DNA of 64,000 nt from Zonotrichia leucophrys gambelii (lineage: Eukaryota; Chordata; Aves; Passeriformes; Passerellidae), in contig NC_088171.1 in assembly GCF_028769735.1 (NCBI RefSeq), positions 80,714,716 through 80,778,715 of the forward strand. Direction: 5' to 3'. The notes beneath the pieces were generated by a model. It was given only the letters and a program-made list of their open reading frames with translations. It was not told the origin of the DNA and made no database searches. How positions within the stretch are numbered: position 1 is the first letter of the stretch; every line of letters starts with the position of its first letter. A program made the translations under genes and the position numbers. Shown in pieces: positions 1-14,112 of the stretch.

Positions 1-1378
1 CCAAGGACTGGCTTCTTAATCTATAACATCTCACTACTGTGAATCAATATAAACCACAGACCATCGATATTAGGAAATTTATGATGATGTATAGATTTGA
101 ACTGGCCATGTTAACATTTATGATGCCAGGTAGAAATTAAAAGTTCTTTTAGAACTATTTTTATGTAAATTAGACAATAATTATTGTTTTTAACACTATC
201 AAATCTGGTAAATAATTTGCACAAGTTCTTTACTGTAAAAATAGACCTCCATAAGGAAGCATTTAATTTCATTTACATTACTATTGTTCAGAACATAAAT
301 AGCAGGAGGTATACTGATATATATTTATAAGTGATCCAGCATCTGTTTTGAAAAGGGAAAACAATTGGAGATTTAAATCCTTTTATTATTCCAAAAGAGC
401 ATTTAGTCTCAACATCATAAAATAAATGAAAAAATAAATATAATGGTTGGAAAAGTTAAAATAATTTCAGTCTTCGTTTTTTTTTCTTTTTTTTAAACTT
501 ATGAATGCAACAGATAATGTTGTTCTCCCCTGTAATATCTTACAAAAATGTACAGAAAAATCATTCAGTCATGGATGTAATAATCAGTTCATTGTTATCA
601 AAAGAATGGGTAGCACTGAGTGACTTCAATCCTTTTTGTATTCTTGTCATGTGAGAAAGACCTTTATATTGAAGCATAAACAGAACATGCCTTGGAGGAA
701 AGTCTAGTCATTTCCTCATTGAATATACAATTTATTTTATAATTCATTTGAATGTATCTTTCATTTTATTGGAAAAAAAACTCCCTACCTAACCCATCCT
801 CTGGTGTGCATGCTCATTATTTTAAAATTAAGACCTTCTGTTGCTTAAGTGCTTGTACATAGAAGCACAAACACATCTAAATTTACTCTCCTGTGTAGGC
901 CAATTGAATTAACTTGGCTGCACATTTGAATAATATAAAAATGCACATAATGATCAGTAGAACCAGGACTAATAATTTCTTTCGGGAATCGCATGTAACT
1001 ATTCATTTGAGAAAGCAATTTATAATTTTCTTGATAAACATGGAGAATCAGACAAATAAAAGGATCCAAAAAGTTGAAGAATGCTAATGTTTTTTTGAAA
1101 TAGTGTAGTTTGTATGTCAATACCAAGAGGCAAATTTCTATATGCATGATTGAAATTACTTGATAAAGAAATAAAGATGCTTCCCTCCAGCTGAGTGAAT
1201 GACGTACAAGTCATTAATTAAAAAATATATAAAATTATGTATTCTAAATACATTTTTTATTATTAAGTGTGTTCTTCTCTTAAATCAGTTCCTTCAGAAT
1301 AGATTTATATCTGAATATTCATGGCACACTACAAAACCATTTAATTAAAAACTATCACTTTTTTCTTTCTCTTTCCAG
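1..1378 (+). other. CTNND2: End of an upstream CTNND2 intron
   Basis: AT-rich sequence ending in the pyrimidine tract and AG before the first exon. I see no exon of the preceding coiled-coil region here and no recognisable transposon. There are T-runs near 477-495. Nothing else stands out. Confidence 0.75.
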
Positions 1379-1413
1379 TTCAACAGAAGAGCAGTTTCAC
1401 TGGCAAACACAAG
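1379..1413 (+). CDS. CTNND2: CTNND2 (delta-catenin 2) coding exon, 35 bp
   Basis: A 35-bp internal exon. It follows a strong pyrimidine tract ending in ctttccag and precedes a gtaatg donor. The first base completes a codon from the upstream exon. Eleven codons follow, reading STEEQFHWQTQ, and the last G joins AT of the next exon to make Asp. Human delta-catenin, as I recall it, has SAEEQFHWQSQDGQK here, just after the N-terminal coiled coil. The protein is a neuronal adherens-junction and dendritic-spine catenin that binds the cadherin juxtamembrane segment; this exon lies outside its armadillo domain. At 35 bp the exon is short and not divisible by three, so skipping it would shift the frame. 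The identification rests on its phase and sequence continuity with the next exon. Confidence 0.9.
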
Positions 1414-2069
<656 letters not shown>

Positions 2070-5000
2070 TAAAACTGAATGCATGTGTTTAAGTGCTGCT
2101 AGTTTTTTGGGGGAAAAATAAGCACATGAAATATATTTTAAGGAAAATATTTTCTAATTGCAATGCTGCTGTACTATACTGTAAGGTCATGTTAAAAAAC
2201 TTCAGCATCGCCACCATAAAAACATAAAACAACTATAAAAACAACATTCAAACAGCAATTTTTCACTAACCAAAGGTAATAAAGTGAAACATACTGGGTG
2301 GCTGTGAGGAAGTCTGATGTCTGATTGTAACCACTTGGCAAGGTAGCTGGTAACTCCTCACAACTAAAATTTTCTGGTGGACACAGAGACAGAAATAAGT
2401 GAAACTCTAAGATGATGCACAGAACAGCAGCTGGAGCAAAAAGTGAAGTCTTGTCTCCAAGGTTGGCTCACTGGTCACTTACCAGCCATTCTGTTGGCAG
2501 AACTGTGCAGTGAGAGGATGGATTGTTGGAACCAGCCACTGGGGAAGGGAATCAAGGCTACACAAGAGCAAAAGTGATCAAGGGACATGCCACTCCGTGT
2601 GTTTGTAGAGCAGATGTCTACCAAGAGTTGTGCTCATGAGTCACACCAAGACTGTTTTCCAGCATGTTAACTGGTCTGTTATCAGATGTAGCACTAGATG
2701 ATGGAAAAGCAGGTTAATTCCCTAGATTCCTTTCTTTTTTCTCAGGCTCCTATCTCATATTCTGCCCCCATCTGCCACAATATAAACCCACATTCACTTC
2801 TCTGCAGTTCCTGACACTGGCTTTGCTTTTTTTTAGTATTTCTCTGCATCTCATTCCCTCTTTCTCAGTTGATCCCTGCTACCCAGTACCTTTTGACTGA
2901 GTCACATCTTTGGAGGTGGCTGCCCAAATTCAGCTTTCTTGATATCAAAAGGGAAAATCTCCCCTGCATCTGATGAAGTTGATGAACTGTGACAACCACC
3001 TTCTTCAGAGTAGCTCTAGCAATGACAAGTCATCACCTGCAATATGGTCATCAGGTGACAGAAGGAAGACATTGCACATTGGATACAGAATTTTATTTTT
3101 CCAGAACACTTTTCATTATTTTAAAACAAGGTTTGTTGTCAAATTAAAGCTGACAATCCTGAGACAGTAGAAAATGTTTCATTTTTCATGTGCACAAGAT
3201 TTCTGGGCCAACAGTGTCACTAACACTTTTGTTATGGTTTTGCTTAATCTGAGCACAGTCTGTATGATTGACATCTGTTAAAATGTTGCTTGATCTGATC
3301 AAAATGGGGAAGGTGGTGAAACAATGCAAGCCCTTGTTTTTTTTCTTCATTTGGGAGTGAGGAGAAACAAAACAGACTAGCATGATAAGGATTGCCTTCA
3401 AAATGTGATACTGTGATAAAAAAATGAAACTGGGTAGATGGCAATAGGGGAGATTGAGAGCAGAGTGGGGCCAACTTGTATGGAGAGCTGCCAAAAACTG
3501 GCTTAAGAGATGGAAACTAAGAAAAAAATTTTGGAGAAAGATGAAGATAGTACATGGAATGAAGTCTGTGTATGTGAAGAAAACTAATACTAAAGACATT
3601 TCTGAGGAGCATCACCATAAGCTAAAAGACAAATAGGAATGCAGGTAGATAGAAAAATTAAGAGCATGGGCAAATGGAAAATGGGGATGGAGAAGAGGAA
3701 CAATAGAAATGGATTTGTAGGGGATCATCAGGAGAGGAACTGAGGTTTGTTGAAGGAGGAGGTCCATACAGAATGTTGAAAACAGAATTTGATTGCCTGG
3801 ATGATTTGTTTGTGGAGCAAGAGCTAAGTGCAAAGAAAGGGGACAACAGGGTGATGAGAATGACAGCCCAGAAAAGGAAAAGTGCTATCATTATGGACAG
3901 GACAGTAGCTGTCCCTAAGAAACACAGGTTTGGAGAGAACGGGCAGGTGCATGTGCTCACAGGGAAGCAGGCTTCCCCACAGGGCTGCAAGCTTGATCTT
4001 CTGTTGTCAGGAAATATTTATAAAGCCTTTTGTCACAGTGCCCTTATTCCTCTGCTCTGGGCTCAGCTTGTAATAAAACTAGATTGCTATTTGCCATTTA
4101 TGGGTTTAATTAAGAATCAGATCTATATGCCAAAGCTAACAGTTGCAGCTCTGCTAATCACTCATAAATATAATTAGGATGTCATATACTGGATTTTTTT
4201 TTTCTGGTTTGGAGGTCTTTTTTGAATTTCGAGTAAAATGTTACGAACACTTTGGACAGGTAAAATGTTACTGCGTTTCAAAAGTACAAAAGTCAAGACT
4301 GTACAGCATAATTTGAATTTCTTATGAATTCATTAGAAAACAATTATTATCATGCCCTATTTTGTACATTTTCTCTCCATACCTAATTTACCCCAAGTTG
4401 AGGCTCAAATTGCAGCAGCACACTAGAGGGAAGAGTGCTTCTGACTTCTGTAACAACGAGGAGAACACACATACACAATGAAAACAAAAGTCTCATATTT
4501 ACTTAATATTTTGTTGTGTCCCTCCTTTGTGCCCTAAAGCTTTCCTGCTATAGTTGTGAAATCATTCAAAGTATTTTCTGCAGATACTTAGTTTTAGGTG
4601 TTCCCAGTTAGGTGTGCTGAGAACAAACTGTTGTTACAGAACACTGTGGGAGCACAGTCTCAAATGTTTGAAGCATGATACAAAAAGGAAGTTTAAAGCC
4701 CACTCTGTAATGTCTCAAACACAGTATTTGCATTTCCTAGACACTTCAGTTCTTAATCCCTTCAATTTTGAAATAGGAAATGAGATCTATATAAATGTCT
4801 CACTTTACAGGTATTCCAAAACTCACCATTTGTGATGTAACTGAAGTAAACATTGAATGCTGTAGAATTATCCACCAGGATGCTATTGTTTGTTTTTTCT
4901 TTGTATTGAACATTTTTCAGTGGAGACCTGATATGATGCAGTAAAAACCACAGAACCATTTTGCATTGTGTGCACTGGCCATAAGGCATGGAAGGAGGGG

Positions 5001-6250
5001 AAGAGTGATGACTCAGAAAAGGAAACTTAGTCTGGCATTTTCTAACTTTTGAGCTCCCAATTTGACAATTTTACTTATGTTTATTTCTCTGCAGTTTGAC
5101 TGCAAAACTGTATTTTAAGTAACAAGACTGACTCTGAGGAGAGCATTTCCTGCCTGCCATGCATTTGAAGCAGAGTTTTTGAAATCATGATATGAAAGCC
5201 TGCCCAGTGATGTGACCACAGCTTCCTTTTCTGAACTGTGTGCATCTAGTCTAATGACTTAATCTGTCAGTAGCCCTGCCTTTGGAGAGGATTAGTGTGT
5301 CTCTACTCAGGATCTTTACAATTTGGTTTCATGCACTCTGATTTTCTCAGACTTAATTGTAAAAAGTTGTCACAGTTGTGAGCTGTTATAATACTCTAAA
5401 TCCCAAACATCACTTCACGTGTGCTATTCCTTTGGTAGCAAATAAAAGCTGTGAAAAAAAGGCTAACAGGACAAGTCACATGAAAGAGGCTTACACAGGA
5501 GGGGCTCTGGATTGCTAATAGAGATGCTCACTAATTATCTTTACTGAGTGTGAATCAGCAAATGTTAAAAACTTTAAGTTTTAACTTCTTTATTTGGTGA
5601 AATGAAAGCAGAGTGATCATTGCTTTTAAAGTAATTATCATCAGACAGGCAGATTCATAACTGCTGCAAGCTCTCAAACAAGCTTCCTGTGGTGGAGCTG
5701 ATCCTGGGACAAGGTTATATGCCACCAAGAAGAGCTCCTGCACTGTCCCCCACCTATTTCTTCTGTCCCAACTCAGTGTTAGTTGTCTTCCTCAAACCAT
5801 GTGCTTCCAGCTACAACCGACAGACAAAAAGTCAGGAAACTTCCAGAATTATGCAAGAAACTGCATCTGACTGGAGCCCTGAGCCTGCATCTCCATGGTC
5901 CAGTTCCCATACTGCAGTGATTTCTCATTATCTCTGTGTAGCTCTAGATCTGTCAAGGCTATGTCACTCCAGTTTACATCAAACATGTCATAGTTTTGTG
6001 GCCTCAGAGGGGCGTTCAGCCTGTCTGGAGCGTTCCTGGGGATCATCAGCAGAACAAGAGTGGCCCACACATCCCCCAGTCCCCGAGGGAGGGCATGTAC
6101 AGCTCCTGCTGCTGTCAGCAGACATCAGGTACAGAGGGTCCAGGGCTCACCCTGAGGGCACTCAATCCATCCTCCTCCCTGCTCCTCGTTGCTGAAACAC
6201 CCAGCTTGCCTGGCTGCTCCTCTCTGAAAACATTTCTTCCTTCTGCCATT

Positions 6251-6280
6251 AGTTCCTGTTAGCTTTTTCTAACAGGAACT
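6251..6280. repeat. Perfect 12-bp stem-loop
   Basis: agttcctgttag (6251-6262) is exactly complementary to ctaacaggaact (6269-6280), with a 6-base loop cttttt. It lies in the 22.9-kb intron. Confidence 0.93.
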
Positions 6281-9200
6281 CCAAAGCAGTGCTTTTGCAT
6301 AAATGAAGATAAGTAACTGCCACCCTAAACAGGGTCAGGGGAAAGACCAGATGTGTGAGTGCCAATGTAATCACATATAAGATGCTGGAAATGAGTCATG
6401 GAAGAGGGATGGGAATGCACAGTAACTGCAGGACCTGAAGTCACTGGGTGAGGAAGCGTGCAGAGGAACAAAATTTAGTTCAGAACAGAGTTCTCTCATT
6501 AAGGATGTTTCAGGAGACACAGCAATACTGAACAGGGAATGTAGCTCAGGAAGGGTATTTTCATGGCAGAATGGTTTAATCTAGTGAGGAAAGGCATGTG
6601 AAAATAAATTTTGTGAGGGCTGAGTATGCACTGTGGAGACGAAAAGTTAATATTTCTGACTAGAAATCTTGGAAAAACGCAGGGTAAAAGAAGCAAGAAA
6701 TTATTTCCTCCCCTTCCCATCACTGCACCACTTTCTCAAAATCACGCAACTACTTCAGATCCATTCCTTTTACTACCTTGTCAGTGCATCTCCTTTTTTG
6801 GTTTTGTTTTGTTTTTTTCCTTTTTTCCACTCACTTTATATGTAAGAACAGTTGAAAAGGTGGAACGCTGCATGGGAGGAAGGAGAGTAAACACAGATAT
6901 ACAGCTGTCTGAGTTAAGAAGATTGGTTGCTGAGGACATTTGTCATTAAGGTTTAATAAGGTTGCACTGTGGCCTGCAGATGAGTGGGAAAGGTCCTGAT
7001 GAGCTGCCTGAGGCCCCCCAGATGTTCATACTCTGTGACAGAGAAACTCTAGTCCTCTAAGCAGCTGTTTAGACCAAACTACCTTTTACTGATGTTTGTA
7101 AATTTGCAGTTTACAGGTGGGTAAAAGTGGAACAAGAAGAAAAGTTGGTTCTATATTTCTTTCCCTTCTATTAGTTTCTCTGTCCCCCTCTTCCTGTGGA
7201 TCACTAGCATGCCACATTAGAGGGTTGATGTGACACTGTCATCAAAACAGTTTCTGAGAGAATTAGCTGCAGCTCACTGTGTCTTTACAAAATACACTGT
7301 GTCCTTACTGTCTGCAGCGGTGGAGACAGGCAGTGGTTTTTCTTTCTGTTATGCCATTAACAAAAGGAGGGGTAGCAGACTTCAAAGATTACTGAACAAA
7401 TCCATCGGCACTTTCTTCCTAGCTTAAACCACAGGCTCAAATGTCTGCTAATAGAGAAGTCTCTAATTTTAATTTATCTATTCTTAAATCTTCCACACTT
7501 CTTCCTTTGCTTCAGCCTCCACAAAATAACCATGGGACTGGTCTTTAAAGGATTATTGGTCAGATTTATGAAGCTTTTGGTGTTTATGTTTCTAACTGAA
7601 ACAGAATAATTTCATTATTTTTCACTTGCTTCATCACTTCATTTGGCAACCTTCCTTGTTTGCTCTCTAAATCAACAGTGCAGACTGTAGGAACAGAGCT
7701 CTCGTTGACATGGATCAAAAAACTTCCTGGATAGTTCTCCTAATTGTCTTGATAATTTTTAAATGCTCATTTTTAATTTCAGTTTTTAATTTTTTTTTTA
7801 GAACAAGCAGTTTCTATTAGGATTGCAGTGTTTCCCACACAACACTGCCAGTACTCCAAATGAACTTTTTTTCCCCACATTTTATGGATACATATTTTTA
7901 TTTATGTCTGTGACCCTGTTGTTGTGGTGCTCAGGATTAATTGCAGAATTCAGAGCACTGATAAGGGAATAAATACAATGCAGATTTAATAATGCCATCT
8001 TCTTGGCTAAGGCCATTTCATAATGCGCTTCACAGATGCTACATATTGACAGAAATGCAGGCAATTAAGTGTGTCCAAGTTCTTCTAGGGAAGAAAAAAA
8101 AGGGTTAACCACTCTGGTCTCAATCCCACAGTATATTAACTCTTTTAGTAATTTGAAACTATTTGCCCCAAATGTAACACAAACAGGTCGCAGTACCATT
8201 GAGATGCTGGGTTTTTTTCCCCTCTGAAGAATGAATTGTATTACAAGAGCATTTTACCACATGAAATTACATACAGATCTTGCATTAGACAGATGTGGAT
8301 TTCACTTAAAACCCCTGTCTAATTATGAGACTGAAAAGGTAGGCTAAACTCTTAATTTATTCTCTTAATTCAGTTTTGTTTCAGCAATTTTTTGTAATAA
8401 GAGAGATCCTCCTTACTCAATGGAAAGCAGTTGTCCCAGCGTGAAAAAAGCACTCCTTGTTCAACCTGTATGATTTTTACCTTTTATCAGCTGATTTTAT
8501 TATAGATACTGAAAATGGATTGAAACAAAAAGGCACTATTTACACAATGAATGTGTAAAAGGATGTCTGTTTTCCATCCCATAGCTATTGCTTTGTGAAA
8601 TTGCCACCTGTCAGATGGCTGGACATGCTCAATGAGATGAAATTTGGCAACAGTGGACATCACAGTTTTTGACAGATGAAGTTATTTCCATTTCATTATC
8701 TGCTCTGAGAGCCAGAGCTATCCAGTTTAGTCATTCTTTGTGCACACAAAGGAGGTGTTCTTGTGGGATCTCCTGGTAAACATACACACTACTAGAATCA
8801 AGTGCTCTTTGACCATGTTTCCAAGCTGAAAACCCCCTAGGAAGTGTGCATGCCCCTCCTCCATTTCAGGATCAGAGTTTTAGGAGTTGAAGTGGCATAA
8901 GTGCCTAACACAGGCTACACTATCTTTCTGGCTGCCTCATTAATGCAGACCTGGCAGTGTCTGACTCAAGAGTTCATAGCTCCCGGTAAATCTCTCTGAG
9001 TAGGAAGTCTGATGAAATTTTGATTTATTAGGGAAACTTCTGTCAGTATTGTAATATATTTAGGGTAAATATTTATGGTTGGACATTTTGGATGCCTCTC
9101 TTTACTCCGTTCATCTCTTCTAAAACAAGACTTTGGCCAATCTTTCCTTCAAATCTTCAGGGTTTTAAAGTAATTTTTGACCAATTTGTAATGGAATAAA

Positions 9201-9330
9201 TCTCTGAAAGGGGAACACAATTTTTCAAAGGATGGTTTTACAGTTGTTCATTGTGTGTTCTCACAGAGAAAGTTTTAAAGGAATCGTCTCAACTGTGAGT
9301 CAAATTCAGTCTTTTGAAGTAGTTGTTAAA

Positions 9331-9344
9331 TATGTATATATATT

Positions 9345-9377
<33 letters not shown>

Positions 9378-9378
9378 T
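9331..9378. repeat. TA microsatellite
   Basis: An imperfect (TA)n tract interrupted by tatgta and ttta. It runs directly into the palindrome at 9376-9407. It accounts for the Ile-Tyr run in an open frame at 9232-9498, which is not a gene. Confidence 0.95.
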
Positions 9379-9407
9379 TCTAACAAATATGTATATTTGT
9401 TAGAAAT
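9376..9407. repeat. Perfect 15-bp-arm palindrome
   Basis: The left arm 9376-9390 (atttctaacaaatat) is the exact reverse complement of the right arm 9393-9407, with a 2-base centre GT. It sits at the end of the TA tract. Confidence 0.93.
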
Positions 9408-12400
9408 GGGGATAAGATGTTGTTGCCTTTACCCATCTCCCCTTTTTGGCCCTAGTCACCCTAAGTGTGAGCATGAATTAAGTCTTTTAACATTGTAATA
9501 GCCTTGGCTATTATATATAAACATATTGGCTGATCACAAACAGAGCCCTGCTTTCCAGGGGCAATCCTCAGCAGGAGATGAATGTCTTTACCAAATAGCT
9601 GATGATGAAAAGCTCCTGTAGATTCATTGCTGCACCCCACTTAGACATTAGGATTTGATGAAATGAAGTTGGCTCTAGTGCTGCTGAGAGCAGCTCTTAC
9701 ATCTCAGCAGCAGTGTTTACAGCCAGTGCTGCCTCAGGAAATGCTCCATCAGCACTGAGCATCCTTAGCTTGGACTCCATTGAATATTTTCCTTCTCTGT
9801 CACAGGCAGAGCTCAAAGGCATTGAGAATAGCCCCAGAAGAAATGTAGCTCAAACACTGCCATGCAGTACTCCATCACCTCTGCCCTTCTGGGTATCAGG
9901 ATGGTATAAGAGGCACAGCTTTGTGACTGACATATGACATCCTGGTAAATTCATGCCACTGTTCTTACATTAAATGCATGAATGAAGTTTTCCTTTTTGG
10001 CTGCTTCCCTTATGCAGACAGGAGAACGGTCTTAGGAGCAGAGTCACAGAATGGGCTTTCACCACCAGGATTCCTGACAGACTTTGGTATCTACTTCAGG
10101 ATGGACTCAGGTCCAGCTACTCTTTGGTTTGCTGCCTGTCTTCAAGTTCACGTGTGATTGTTGCAAGCAGGAAACCTGGTGAAGGCTGAATGTGTTCAGG
10201 GAAGCAGTTTATGCTCTCCCTGGTTTCCTCAGAGGGGGCACAGAAGTTGCTGTGGGCACCCTCCTGTGCAGGGCTTCAATCATCTCAATTCTTCTGCTGC
10301 CCTTCTGCAGATTGGTAGGTGCCTGGGGGAGTTTACAGGCTTCTGGGGGAAAGCACTAGAAGTGCTGTTCAAAACTGATAGCCCAGTACATGTCCTTATT
10401 GTTGGACCTAAACTTCTGCAGGCTGCCTCTTGCTATTTCCTCTCCTCAGGAAGTTCTCCAGATGGAGACACACCATCTTATCGCCCACCCTTCTCCCTTC
10501 CTGTGCTCTCTTGCCTTTTCTTAGTGCACCATCTTTCCCTAAACCACCCATTTCTGTCTTACCACATCCTTGTTTTTTGCATCCTTTCTTGTTTCAATTT
10601 CCATATTTTCTTTTATCGTCTTCCTTTATCTTTTATTTTTTCACATGGCATGCAATAAGGCCTCAGTGCTTGTCCCCAAAACAGATGATCATTCATCCTC
10701 AGAGACAAACAAAAAAAAAAAATCCATCGAAACTCCCCAAATCCCACACACATTTTCTGTATATAAGTGACCTTGCTATCCTGACTTTTCACATGCTTTC
10801 CCATTAAGTAGAAGCAAACCCAGATTGTGTATTGCTGTGTCAGAGGTACCTCTATGAGAACATTGCAACTAATGAATTTCTAATTTCCCTCAATTTCTGC
10901 ACAGCAGCCTACAGGCAGAATTTTTGTTTCAATGTGCTGTGACCTGTAACATGGATTTTCTTGATGTTTACTTATATCTGCAAGATGAAACATGTGTTTA
11001 TATATAAATTCCATACTGATATCACAATATTACTTCATATCTCTGAACTTGTCCTGTTACGAATCTGATTTTGGTATCTGCTGCCATTTAATGCTGTGCA
11101 GCTGACTTAAAATCCATGTTCAAGGAAAAGAACCCCTCACAATCTAGCTTTAGTACTGTAGTAGAGAATAAAAAAACCCCAAAAAACTAAAGCAGTAACA
11201 GCAGGTAAAACATACGTGGAGGGGTAAAATGGAAAGAGAGTCAAGACCAGGACAGCAGGAACAATTAGTGGCAATGTCAAAGATGGATAGGAGGTAATGA
11301 TCGGTTTGTAATGCTTAGTCTGTGTCAAACACAAATCCTTTACAGGCAGCCAGGTGTTTCCTCATCCACTGCAGGAAGCAGCTACTGAAGCTCGTTAGGA
11401 AATGACAGTGACTTATAGTAGCATCTGTAGGAGCAGAACAAAGAAAGGCTTTTGGCATGCGAAGCCAGAGCGCAAAAGAACATCAGTAAATATTGTGCCT
11501 GTGGTACGGGCCAGGAAACAAATGCACCCACATCCCACGACAGACTGATCAGCCACTCACCCTGCTCCTGCCTCAGTGGCGGTGCCAGTGCCTGCACACT
11601 CGCTCAGTCACGAGTGCCAAGAGCCGCATAATTGTGGGATCTGCCGCTGCCAGCTTGGGAGCATAAGCATTGTGGAGAGGCAGCCCTGAAAAAAGAGGTA
11701 GTTGGCTTGTTAGCCTATGTAAGATGATGTATGTGGAAGATAAAATTTTGGCAGGTATGGATTTGGGTTTGATTTCTGTTGTGCTACATGCAGTTTACAC
11801 AGCTCTCAATCAAGTAGGATTTTTGTGACTTCTGTGGTAACGCAGATTAGGGAGCTGCTTCCATTTTTTCCATTCTGGCCTTACAAATGGAGAAATGCAT
11901 TTTCTCAGGACAGTGTGAGAGCAGAGAATGGTGCACATTTGTGTGGACACAGAGAAAGAAAGCAGAAGGGTATATTTTCTGGTTTATGGCAGAGGAGGTT
12001 TTGGCACATGAAAAAGATCGTAATAAAATTTTGACCTTTTTGACTTACTTTTTAATTGACTTCTGCAGCAGAGCTAAACACATTCTGAACTGCCTCACCT
12101 CAGAGACCAAATAGTCATTTTCTTTTGTGGACAGAAAAGATTCAGGATTTAAGCCTGTCAAAGGTCTGGAAAAAAATTGAGTTCTGCTTTGCACAAGAAG
12201 AGGAAACCTGTTTTGTGCTAGTAGTTAAGTTCATAGAACAACATAATAGTGTAATAGATCTGCTGATATTTTTTGTATTAGATCCATATATCTGTGAGGG
12301 GTTTTATAGGCTTTTATAATCAGAAGCTGTTGGGCACTTTTTTTTTTTCCAGCAGTCTAATTTAGGTCTATCAGAGGAGATTTGTCTGTTCGTTTTCTTT

Positions 12401-14084
12401 TTAGATAATGCATTCAGCTTCCATGTGCATCATGTTTGTGGGATGTCTATAAACATCTGATTGTATTTCCTAGTAATAAAAAGGGAACACATTAGTTAAG
12501 TACTATTGATAGCAATTTTAGGCTGTGCTAGGCACAGAGGGTGACTAGAAACACTTGATGCTCGCAGCTGGTTTTAACAGGTAGAAAAAATTAAGATTTA
12601 ATAATGCAAAATATGTTCTTAACGTAGTCAGCCCTTGTTTTTTTCCTGTAAACAAAGCCCACACACCATTTTAAATATAGTTATTCCTTTAAAAATGGGA
12701 CACTGATAATGAAAACACAAATTAAAAAGTGACAGTTTTTAACGCCAAAACCCAGTGTTTCTCAGATGGAAAGATGGCAGTTCCTTCTGAGTTGGAGTTT
12801 CCTGTCTGTGTTGCGACAGAGTGCCTCTTTCTGTACACAAGTTTCTTCTTCTGGTCACTTTCACAAATGTATCTAATCCCATGAAGGAGCCCCTCTCAGG
12901 TACTGTTCTCCTGTGGTTCCACAGTGATATTTTAATAGAGAGCGTGCTTCTGTTACACTGAAGTGTTCTACCACTCCTAGTGCTGCTCAGTGTCACAGAA
13001 GCAGCATCAGAAAGGCTTGAGGATATTATTTTTCTCTTTGTGTCTTCTGTAATGCAGAAATGTAATTTAGTTATCATCCATGCTGCCCATCTTGTTCTTG
13101 TATTGTGTCTATCTATTGCTCCAATAAAGCTCATTGTCCTAATGGCCAATGATAAATTATCTTGTTCAGAGGCTATCTGATTTCGATATCTGCAGGGTTT
13201 AGCAAATAATATCATAAAATATGATTAATCTTCTACCAAAAAAATTGGTTTAATCATGAGGTCAATTAAAAACTCACATTAGTATGGTTATCCTTGGTTT
13301 TAAACTCAGCTGAGGATAGATTTTCTGTTAAAAAACTAAAACAAACAAACAGAAGAAAAACAAAGACGAGGCCAGCTTCTATATTCCGAGCTTAAATATG
13401 TATAGATCTATTCTTGCTCAGTGCATGTATTTCAGTCCTGGTCTGCAGCATCTTCAGGAATTTCTCTCATTAGTAATGGAACTCCAGATTTTTCCTGCTG
13501 TCAAACATTACCCAGTATTGCTTATGAAAGAAGATCTGGCTGGTTTTGCATTTCATACAAACATCTGGAGTAATGCTACGCATGATATGGTATAAAAAGC
13601 AAAATACATACTATCTGAAGTTACCCTATCATGTCAGGATTACCGAAGCTTTACTATGTTACCTTACTCTATGAGGTTTAAAAAAAAAATCTTCCAAGAA
13701 TCAAAAAAGAAATATTTACTGCAGGGATGGAATGAAAACTTTTCTTTTTTTCCTATGCCCTTCAAGTCTTACACTTTTCTACTACTTCTTGTGGACATTT
13801 ATGGTACTTTGCTATCCCTTGGAGTGGAGATTTGTTATTTCAAATCCTAGAAGATGCCTGTTTTCTTCTTACAGTATTGGCAGAAGTTTTACCTTGTGCA
13901 AAAAGCATAAGATAATCAGCATCTAATGAAACTAGTTTTTATTTACAGTTCAATTACTGATGAAGTGAAGTGTTTTTCATCTTTCTTTCCAATACTAATT
14001 AGGTCAGAAGGAGAGTTAGAAGGAATATCCTTGTATTGTTCACTTATATAATGGTATCAGCCTAGTTTTTTGCATCATTTCTCC

Positions 14085-14112
14085 ATATATATATATATAT
14101 ATATATATGTAT
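14085..14112. repeat. AT microsatellite
   Basis: About twelve uninterrupted AT units followed by gtat. Confidence 0.95.

Noticed and set aside
3773..4177. 134-codon plus-strand frame
   Set aside because: No recognisable domain and no splice continuity with CTNND2. I could not identify it as a retrocopy.
5689..6195. 168-codon plus-strand frame
   Set aside because: Moderately GC-rich intron sequence with no recognisable protein family and several competing frames.
9232..9498. 88-codon frame with an Ile-Tyr run
   Set aside because: The run is the TA microsatellite; no homology elsewhere.
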